Of a stretch of 64,000 nucleotides of DNA, positions 56,542 through 64,000 are shown in pieces. The stretch's first letter is position 1. The number at the start of each line of letters is the position of its first letter. The stretch is from Deroplatys truncata (lineage: Eukaryota; Arthropoda; Insecta; Mantodea; Mantidae), in NCBI GenBank assembly GCA_030765065.1, contig CM060975.1, positions 165,326,993 through 165,390,992 on the forward strand, given 5' to 3'. Made by a program: the position numbers and the translations under genes. The notes beneath the pieces were generated by a model, which was not told the DNA's origin, did no database searches, and saw only the letters and a list, made by a program, of their open reading frames with translations.

Positions 56542-58006
56542 ATGCCTAAAGCTAAGGTTAGTAAAACTTTTTTTTGCGACAGCTTATATCTGAGTTTGGA
56601 GCGGAGGTATTTTCCAATGATGGAAGTATTCTTTTCTCAAATATTGCGAAGCAAAGGTTAGTACGGAAAAGCGGTTCCATGTCCAACAGTATATTGATCG
56701 TGAGAAACACACGAGAGCAACTTCCCGGGCCGCTGACAAACGGAAATCGCACCTTCTCTTAGGACAAAGTGGTAATGAATGTTCTAAGTCGTCTTCGTTT
56801 CATAAAGATCTTTGCAGTGCCTTAATTAGTGTGAATTTTTCGTTAGAAAAGATACACAATGAATCCTTCAAAACATTTTTAGAACGGTATACTAATCGGA
56901 ACATTCCTGACGAGTCTACCTTTTGGAAGGAGTACGTGCACCGCTGCTGTAAAGACGCGATTGAAAAAATCCGTGTCTACGTTGCGGATAAGTCAATATT
57001 TATGTCTATTGACGAAACCAGTGATGAAATGTGTCGCTCTGTTGTAAATGTGATTGTTGGTACGTTAGAGGAGGAAAAACCCGGGAAAATACGAGCATTT
57101 CTCCTTGCAATGGAAATTTGAACACAGTGAATTACCAAACTGTTTGCCAGCTGTTTGACAAAAGCCTCTTTCTCTTGTGGCTAAAGAGAGTAATACGACA
57201 ATGTTCTGCTTTCCTCACCGATGCAGCACCATATATGATAAAAACAGGAATGGCAATTAAAGCGTTTTATCCAAAGTTGATTCTTGTAACCTGCCTCGCG
57301 CATTCTTTGCATCGAGTGAGTGAAGAAGTGCGAAAAAGTTTTCCACACTTGCGTCCAGCGTTAAGAAAGTGTTCTTAAAATCCCCATCTAGAGTGCGACA
57401 TTTTCGCGGGAATGCCCTGGGCATATCTCTACTTCCGGAACCAGTGCTGCTAACACTGTGGGTACTTGGTTAAGCGCTTGCACGTATTACTGCACTCATT
57501 TTGATGCGATTAAATCTGTGATAGAGAATATGCTACTTCCATTGCCATGTCGCAAGATCTAATGGCTAAACCTAAGCTGAAGGACACCCTGACGGACATT
57601 AACAGCAATTTTGCCCATTTAGTTACAGTCATGAACCACCTTGAAAAATGTAATGAAACCATTCATCCAGTGCTGTCAAAGGTGAGTGATGTACAGCAAC
57701 AACTGGAATAATGTGAAGGTGACGCTGGAAAAGCCGTCAGCCAGAGGTGAAACTAGTGCTTGAAAAAACCGGGGATATGAAACCATGCACAAGATAAGTG
57801 GAATATTGAAGGGAGAAAATTGTGATGTGAAGTTTTTGGAAGAGAAATTTTCACGAAATCTCACTTGCTTCAAATATGTACCACTGACTTCTGTTGATGT
57901 GGAGAGACGCTCCCCAATGTTCCGCAACCTGTTGCCAGAAAACCGAAGATCCTTTACACCTAAGAACCTGGAGATTACTATTGTGATATATTGCAATGTT
58001 AACTGA
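56542..58006 (+). pseudogene. Degenerate hAT transposase (CGGBP1-like N-terminus)
   Basis: The family is a DDE cut-and-paste transposase with an N-terminal BED zinc finger and a C-terminal dimerisation domain. Here MPKAKVSKT is followed after a frameshift by QLISEFGAEVFSNDGSILF, an N-terminus resembling vertebrate CGGBP1 (itself hAT-derived). The zinc-binding Cys positions look mutated. Then come FKTFLERYTNRNIPDEST, FMSIDETSDE (first catalytic Asp region), LTDAAPYMIKTG (second), CLAHSLHRVSEEV (CxxH), a long decayed helical part, and LTSVDVERR..FRNLLPENRRSFTP (C-terminal dimerisation). Numerous frameshifts and stops make it non-functional. Confidence 0.88.
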
Positions 58007-58150
58007 GATAAGGTTTCAGAAATTCCAATTTCTGTAACCCTGTGGTTAAGCCAAATATGATTCTGGTTATACTTATTTCATTTTCATTCTCCAGGAATGC
58101 GGGTTCGCTGAATTCAGAAGAAACATTTCTTTTAGGTATTTTTTTTCACT

Positions 58151-58993
58151 CAGTTTGTGGCAGTATTTTATATCACAACACTGTAAATGCCAGAGTGATT
58201 GTAGTCTAACTTAACATTATTGTATGACAATGATTTGAGATGTTTGTTAATTATAAGCATTGTTAGGAAATAAGTTTACACGGCCTCACTGAAACTGACA
58301 ATACGAGCGGGTAACAATGAGCGAGGGGGTGAGTTGTTTATTAATTAGAAGAGACAAGCAAATGACGTCAGATCAGCGCGCTTTTCTTTAGAAATGGAGG
58401 GAATATTTTCCCTAGAGCATATGTGTTCATAATTTTGATTGCATATAAAAATAGACGCTAATGTTGGCGCGCTTTAATAACCAATAGCAGCTCTGTTATA
58501 ATGTTTAGGCATATCGGGGTGAGGGAGTATAAATTCCGTGCCAAAGACGGGTAACGCACAGTTTAAGAGAAAATCGTTCGCGGGTTACACGTCACGCAGT
58601 TCAACAGAATCATTCACGGGTTATTCGTCGCGCAGTTCTACAGAATCTCTCGCGTCTAAAGTTAGTTAAAAGATGTGAAATACGCGAATTAATAATGTGC
58701 GGCAAATAAGTGATTATAGTTACATTCGAAAATATAACAGTTTCATCGGGCGTATATCAAGAGTAATTATGTGAAATGAATAAAGTGTGACGGCAATAAA
58801 AGTGTAAAAACAAATTCTTTTATCAGTGTTATCTTTAGTAAAAATTCCTTTCCGTTTACACACCCTGTTCAAGAGATATGCTCGACTGAGTAATAATAGA
58901 TAGCCGGAGGACAAAGAACTCAAAAATACAAAAATAGTAAAACAATAACAGGCGCTCAGCAAATAAGATAACACGAAAGTTACCGCGACAAGT
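58151..58993 (+). mobile_element. Solo LTR copy 1, inside the hAT element
   Basis: About 840 bp, homologous throughout to 62287-63154 in the same orientation: GCAGTATTTTATATCAC, GGAAATAAGTTTACACGGCC, TATCGGGGTGAGGGAGTATA (with TATAAAT near 58,529), GGCAATAAAAGTGT and TTTCCGTTTACAC blocks. Edges are approximate and no duplication was found. hAT sequence flanks both sides. Confidence 0.75.
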
Positions 58994-59166
58994 GTTGTAT
59001 TTTTGAGCGTTATATTCATTTAATATATAATTGAAACTGAAATAACGAAAGAATTTGGATAATCATTTTACGTCATTTTTCCTGTCTTTAGATCCTTTCT
59101 AAGTTATTTTAGGTCTATTTAAAGGCCTTCTTAAGCAATTTATAGGTCTTCAACTTCCGAGCCCTA

Positions 59167-59174
59167 CTTATAAG
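59167..59174. repeat. 8-bp hAT target-site duplication CTTATAAG, right
   Basis: See 55998-56005. Confidence 0.9.
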
Positions 59175-60583
59175 TCTTTACGTCCCTGTGGAAGGCAGAA
59201 TATAAGAAAGTGAAACATTTTATAAAGAGTTGCAGAAACATATAGACTCGATAAATAAAAATGACGAGATAATGCTCGGTTCAGATTACAATTAAGGATA
59301 TGATAATTTAGTAGTGAAGGATGTAACAGGCAGCAACGGAGAACCCACGATGAATGAAAATGGCAAAAGCCTGAGAAATTAAAAATCCCTTCTTTAATGA
59401 CAGAGATATGCTCAAGTACAAGTATACATGAGCAAGTAGAGCAAACGTAGTATAATGGACCATGCATTGGTAAATAGTAAAATATCATACAAGTATTAGA
59501 TACAAGAGTTTATGGAAGCTACGATAATTCTTCTGAACATTTCATGTTAATGAACAAAATAAAATGATGGTATAATAAATGAAAGTACAAGGAAAACTGA
59601 GAATGAAAGGAAGAAACAAATATTTAAGATACACTTACTGAAACATGATAGCACAACAACTGGATGTAAAGATAAATTAACGAGCGATGAGTTTAAATGT
59701 TAATACAGAATGGGAAGACAAACAAATACTGATAAAGGCTGCAACTGAAACATTAAAAGAGGTAGGAAAATATTTAGTAGCAAAAGATAACGAATATGGA
59801 ATGGTCATATTGAGTTTTTAATAAAGGGAAAAAGAAGTATATTTGAAATATTTATGTACAAATAACAAATAAAGTATAATAGCATATAGAAGAAAATGTG
59901 CAATAGCGTTAAGTAAAAAGCTCTAAGAGCCACGAAAAACACGAGATAGTCGGGATAAGTTTATATCAGATATAGAACATGATATCCTGGCAATCGGACA
60001 TCATATACATTTACGAAATACTTAAATAAATCGGAAAAATATACGGCATGACTAGATAATATTTCAGAAGAAGATTGCTACACGTACTTCAAAAACTAAT
60101 AAACTATCCTAGAAAAATGGAAGGGTACAATTAAATACTACATATGAGGAAGCAGATCCCATAAAAGTTGAGAAATTAGAAACTATATTAAAGTCATTTA
60201 AATTTCATAAGACATCAGCGCAAGATGAAATTAACACAGAATTGACAACACGTGCATCTAAAAGCTTTAGAATGCGCGTATTAAACTTCTTAAATGTTTG
60301 TTGGTCCAGCCTTCAGATACCAGTAGTATGGAAGAATGGCTGTAATAATATCAATATTGAAAAAAGGATAAACAAATGAGTGTAAACATTATAGGGAGAT
60401 TTATAGGGGGATCAGTACATTAGCAAAAATTGTAACAAGAAGACTGAATGGAATAACCGAATCTCTACTTAACGTGTATTCATGCAAGGCAGATCCTGTG
60501 CTATTGTGTGTTAATAAATAGATAAATAATACTAAAAAAAGAAGAGAATTTAATTTAGAGACCCGTATTCTGTTTTCTGACTG
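59175..60583 (+). pseudogene. RTE-like LINE, endonuclease C-terminus and start of reverse transcriptase (segment 2 of 4)
   Basis: VPVEGRI..ESETFYKELQKHI, DEIMLGSDYN and GSNGEPTMNENGKSL match the later part of the endonuclease (GxYAPxEGR, GDFNARVG, NxNG). Reverse transcriptase entry motifs follow: KFHKTSAQDEINTELT, IPVVWKNG and RRLNGI-type remains near 60,440. Stops are frequent. The LINE is interrupted by a mariner-type element at 60,586. Confidence 0.7.
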
Positions 60584-61687
60584 TACAGGGTTATTCATAA
60601 GTCAGTGTCACATTTGGAAAACATCTTGTGCGTGATGTATGAGACTTACGAGTCCAAATCATGCACGTATGGAATCAAAAACTCTCCAAGTTGGTGTCAC
60701 GTGAAGCCCGCATGTTGTGGTGACGCGGTTGGCCGCTAGGCGGCAAAAGTATACAATATGGCGTTCGCAGGTAACGAAAGAGCGTTTTGCGTGATACAAT
60801 TTGCGAAAACAGATGTTACTGTGATTGTTCAGCGGCGATTTCGCACTCGTTTTCACAAGGATGCGCCAGATCGCAGGATCATCAAGAGGTGGTATGTTCG
60901 TTCGAGCGCACTGGTTGTCTGTAATCACTCAAACGACCCGGAAGGCCGGGACCGTCAAACGCCACTGTTGCAGGTGTTCGTGAGTTGTTTGCACGCATCC
61001 CTCAGAAATCGACAAATCGTGTAAGTCTGCAGCTGGGAATGTATCAGTCGACTGTGTGGCGGATTCTCCGCAAGCAACTGAAGGTGAAACGGTACCTGTC
61101 AAAGGACAAGGTTTACGGGCCCTTTTTCTTCGCCGAATCCACTGTGACTGGCATCGCTTACCTGGACATGTTAGAACAATGGCTTATGCCGCAACTGACA
61201 GACAGAGGTACTTCGTTTTCCAACAGGACGGGACCCCACCCCACTTCCATCGACTCGTGCGCGCGTACCTGAACCAGAACTTATCGCGACGTTGGATTGG
61301 ACGAAATGCTGACAATGACGTCGCATTGTTTTCGGTGGCTGCCCAGATCCCGGACTTAACACCATGTGATTTTATTCTCTGGGGATATGTGAAGGATAGG
61401 GTGTTCATTCCACCACTTCAAGCTGACTTGGAGGACCTCCGAGATCGCATTACAACAGCGATAGCAACGATCGACCGTGACATGCTGGTGCGGGTGTGGG
61501 CGGAATTGGACTATCGCCTGTATGTCTCCCGTGTAACTAGAAGCGCACACACTGAACACTTGTAAGGTATACCATACAAACTTTCAGAGATTACCTTTAA
61601 TTTGGTATATCATTCACACTGATATATTAAGTACTTATTTTCCAAGAAACTTCCAAAATGTGACATTGACTTATGAATAACCCTGTA
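60584..61687. mobile_element. Tc1/mariner-superfamily transposon, 1,100 bp between TA duplications
   Basis: The element proper is 60586-61685 with ~32-bp terminal inverted repeats starting CAGGGTTATTCATAAGTCA. Only a few mismatches are visible between ends (AGTGTCACATTTGG against AATGTCACATTTTGG). TA flanks at 60584-60585 and 61686-61687 are the target duplication. It lies within a LINE reverse transcriptase that resumes at 61,688. Confidence 0.95.
60758..61565 (+). pseudogene. Defective DDE transposase of the Tc1/mariner superfamily
   Basis: The N-terminal DNA-binding part (FAGNERAFCVIQFAKTDVT; RRFRTRFHKDAPDRRIIKRW) is followed after a frameshift by STVWRILRKQLKVKRY. The next residues, LSKDKVYGPFFFAESTVTG, belong far downstream in related proteins, so about 120 residues including the first catalytic Asp are missing. 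After another frame change FQQDGTPPHF (second Asp), RRWIGR, PDLTPCDFILWGYVKD (third acidic residue is Asp, not Glu) and the C-terminus up to HTEHL are present, with a local frameshift before PDL. It cannot be active but keeps both ends, so it could be mobilised in trans. Confidence 0.88.
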
Positions 61688-62281
61688 TAAAATCTCTCAT
61701 AAAGTTATACGGCGAAAGCTGTGGGATATAATGACTGAAAAGGGATTTCCTCAACATCTTGTTTTAATTACGAAAAAACCTATGAAAGGAGTGATTAGTA
61801 TCGATAGGTTTTAAGACAGTATCAGCCTTCAGGGCTGCCCAATATCGCAACACATTTTATAACTTATAGACGGCAGCAGTAGTCCAGTTGAAAAAAAAAT
61901 TAAATTAGGCCGAACCTTCTTAAATAGAGTCCTATTATCAGATGATCAGACCGTTCTGGTAGATACCGAAGACAGAATACAGATAGCTTTGTATAAACTC
62001 GATAAAACAATGTTAAAGTATAATTTAGTTATTTCAGCAAATAAAATAAAAGTGATGACTTTTATTAGTTAATAATTAGTTAACCCGATCAAAAATACTT
62101 CTAAATACTCCGAAGTTTGAGGCAATGGTCCATTTGAAATATTTTAACAACCTCGGATGTGATATTCATATTCATGTGAATATGAAGAAGATTAAAACAA
62201 AAACTATATAAATTTCAATTTCATATCTGACAGTATAAAACAAACATTATAAAAACAAGAAGAGATATGATATTAAAATGT
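61688..62281 (+). pseudogene. RTE-like LINE, reverse transcriptase core (segment 3 of 4)
   Basis: VIRRKLWDIMTEKGFPQHL, GVISIDRF and LQGCPIS motifs lead to LLSDDQTVLVDTEDRIQIAL, where the catalytic YADD-type box has become LSDD, and YNLVISANKIKVMTF. The segment ends at the TATGG duplicated by LTR copy 2. Confidence 0.8.
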
Positions 62282-62286
62282 TATGG
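62282..62286. repeat. 5-bp LTR target duplication TATGG, left
   Basis: Repeated at 63155-63159. Joining the two flanks restores a plausible LINE reading (MAVRVIFYEPETW). Confidence 0.65.
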
Positions 62287-63154
62287 AACTTGAGGTGCAG
62301 TATTTTATATCACAAAAATGTGAATGCCAGAGTGATTGTAGTGTAAATTAACATTATTGTATGACAATGATTTTAGATGTTTGTTAGCCATAAGCATTGT
62401 TAGGAAATAAGTTTACACGGCCTGAATGAAACTGACAATAGGAGTGGGTAACAATGAAGCGAGGGGGTGAGTTGTTTATCACTTAGAAGATACAAACAAA
62501 TGACGTCAGGGTAGCGTGCCTTTCTGTAGAAATGGAGGGAATATCTTCCCTAGAGCATATGTTTTAATAATTGTGATTGGCTGACGAAACAGACGCTAAT
62601 GTTGGCTCGATTTATTAACCAATAGCAGCTCTATTGCAATGTTTAGGCATATCGGGGTGAGGGAGTATAAATTCTTGAGCCAAAAGCAAGTATCGCGCAG
62701 TTCTACAGAATCATTCAAGAGGTAAACGTCGCGCAGTTCTAAGAAATCTCTCTCACGAGTTACATGTCAGGCAGTTCTAAGGAAGCATTCATGAGGTACA
62801 CATTACGCAATTCTACAGAATCTCTCGCGTCGTAAAGTTAGTTACAAAATGTGAAGTAAGCGTACGACAGTAATTATATTCGGAAATATAACAGTTTCAG
62901 TCAGGCGTGTGTAAAGACTACAGATGTGAACTATTAATTAAGTGTGACGGCAATAAAAGTGTGAAAACAAATTCTTTTATCGGTGTTAACTTTTAGTAAC
63001 AACTCCTTTCCGTTTACACGCCCTGCTCAAGAGATATTTGCTCGACTGAGTAATAATAGCTAGCCGGAGGACAAAGAACCCAAAATTCAAAGTAGTAAAA
63101 CAATAACAGGGGCTCAGCAAAAAAAGATAACACGAACAGATCACTGCGACAAAC
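62287..63154 (+). mobile_element. Solo LTR copy 2, inside the LINE
   Basis: 868 bp, homologous and parallel to copy 1 at 58151-58993. TATAAAT near 62,667, AATAAAAG near 62,955. Near its end it has CAAGAGATATTTGCTCGACTG, which may belong to a leader. The ends (AACTTGAG..GACAAAC) form a weak inverted repeat. Confidence 0.75.
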
Positions 63155-63500
63155 TATGGCAGTGCGCGTTATATTTTATGAACCCGAGACCTGGGCATTG
63201 AACAGGAATGATCAAAGAATAATTGAAACGGCCAAAAGTTTTAGGTACTTAGCTGGCTGTAGTATTAAGTTCACATCAGAAGTGAAACAATAAAATAAAA
63301 ACTAAAAGTATTTAATTTAAATGACGAAATCAAGGAATATAAAATGAAACGGAAGGAGCGTATGTCTCGAACGTAAGAGAAAATACTGACAAAAGAGGCC
63401 TTGCATTACAAACCAATTAGTACTAGAGATGTTGGAAGACATAGACGTTGGGGAGATACTTTCTGAGGCGATACAGGCTTTGGCCTATCTTGAAGGTTGT
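63155..63500 (+). pseudogene. RTE-like LINE, C-terminal part (segment 4 of 4)
   Basis: MAVRVIFYEPETWALNRND, then RIIETAKSFRYLAGCS and after frameshifts LEMLEDIDVG and DVGRHRRWGDTF correspond to the conserved tail of such reverse transcriptases (YGSETW..., RRDVGRPRKRW). It contains stops. Confidence 0.75.
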
Positions 63501-63504
63501 TGAT

Positions 63505-64000
63505 GATCTTATTAAATACATTATAATGTGTTACATATATGACTTTTTCCACCCATTCATCAATAAAATGTTCTTACAAAAGCTTATTTTTCTCTCTACT
63601 TCATGTTAATCGAGATAAACATTTGCATAAATTGTTTTATTGCATATTTCCTTGTAGGTACATTAAGAATAGGGGAATATACTAGGCTTAAGCATTAGTT
63701 AAATTCTTTAAGAGTTGCTCGCTGTGATGAGGAGGGCGAAAAACGAAAAACGGCTTCTTCTTTGAGAAAATTATTTGAAGATTCAAACCAATAAAAAGGA
63801 ATATCTCGGAAATGGTTAGCCCCAATAAAATTCACATACATCTTTGCTTTAAAAAAATCGAAATTTCTGGTTTAGTAATAGTTTATCTGTCTCTTACGGT
63901 TATGTAAATGTCATTCAGAATAAACAGGAATTCAGAGGCTAATCCCAGAAAATTCAAGAATACATTTAATTTCTCATGAAAAATATCTTAAGCCTATGGT
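63505..64000 (-). repeat. Dispersed ~0.8-kb repeat, copy H, cut by window end
   Basis: Minus-orientation landmarks: TACTTCATGTTAATCGAGAT (63,597), GAATATCTCGGAAATGG, AGTTTATCTGTCTCTTACGGTTA and CAGAGGCTAATCCCAGAAAATTC. The last two are the complement of the GGGAATAGCCTCTGAAGTCC block. Confidence 0.7.

Larger units (their letters stand above)
56006..59166 (+). mobile_element. hAT transposon, 3,161 bp, containing a solo LTR
   Basis: Imperfect terminal inverted repeats are TAGGTCTGGGAAGTT (left) and, on the other strand, TAGGGCTCGGAAGTTGA (right). They are flanked by perfect 8-bp CTTATAAG duplications. It encloses a broken hAT transposase (56542-58006) and an inserted ~840-bp LTR (about 58151-58993). 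It sits inside a LINE whose reading resumes exactly on the far side. Confidence 0.92.

Noticed and set aside
58151-63154. The two solo LTRs as the ends of one retrotransposon
   Set aside because: The DNA between them is hAT end, LINE and mariner, with no retrotransposon interior, and copy 2 has its own TATGG duplication.

Overview
The window looks like a transposon-dense, AT-rich intergenic stretch of a large arthropod (probably insect) genome. The evidence is indirect: tRNA-derived SINEs with target-site duplications, decayed piggyBac, Tc1/mariner, hAT, RTE/jockey-like LINE and LTR-retrotransposon remains, simple-sequence repeats, and no recognisable host exon. The species cannot be read from the sequence.

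1-18.2 kb: non-coding DNA with a possible solo LTR (about 1.54-2.0 kb), five copies of an anonymous ~0.8 kb dispersed repeat (one nested in another), several SINEs, a 152-bp tandem duplication and microsatellites. No intact gene is seen.

18.2-35.9 kb: the main feature, a 17.66-kb palindromic Maverick/Polinton-type element. Two near-identical inverted arms (18205-26503 and 27528-35860, about 8.3 kb each) flank a 1,024-bp unique centre. The ends read 5'-AG...CT-3' and are bounded by the 6-bp sequence AATATT on both sides, as expected for a Polinton target-site duplication. Each arm carries, from centre to end, degenerate internal repeats, CRE-like sites, a TATA promoter, an uninterrupted ~1.2-kilo-residue protein-primed family B DNA polymerase gene read outward, a poly(A) region, a GTTACGT cluster, and about 14 subterminal ~70-bp repeats. 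No integrase, packaging ATPase, protease or capsid gene is visible. The left polymerase has all expected motifs. The right one has a Gly-to-Arg change in motif B and a 10-residue duplication touching motif C, so it may be inactive. The arrangement resembles the palindromic defective genomes that protein-primed replication can generate, later integrated with help from a relative.

35.9-46.1 kb: a SINE with perfect 15-bp duplications, a broken piggyBac transposase, a broken Tc1-like transposase, SINEs, and a ~1.7-kb CAC/ATC satellite with ~270-bp higher-order periodicity.

46.2-55.6 kb: a 3.3-kb LTR retrotransposon that keeps only gag-like remains between two ~607-bp LTRs, a GC-richer segment, a LINE 3' fragment, and a dispersed repeat carrying two nested SINEs, each with its own target-site duplication.

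55.7-64 kb: nested insertions. A decayed RTE-like LINE is split by a 3,161-bp hAT element (8-bp duplication CTTATAAG, itself holding a solo LTR), a 1,100-bp Tc1/mariner element (TA duplication, first catalytic Asp region deleted), and a second copy of the same solo LTR.
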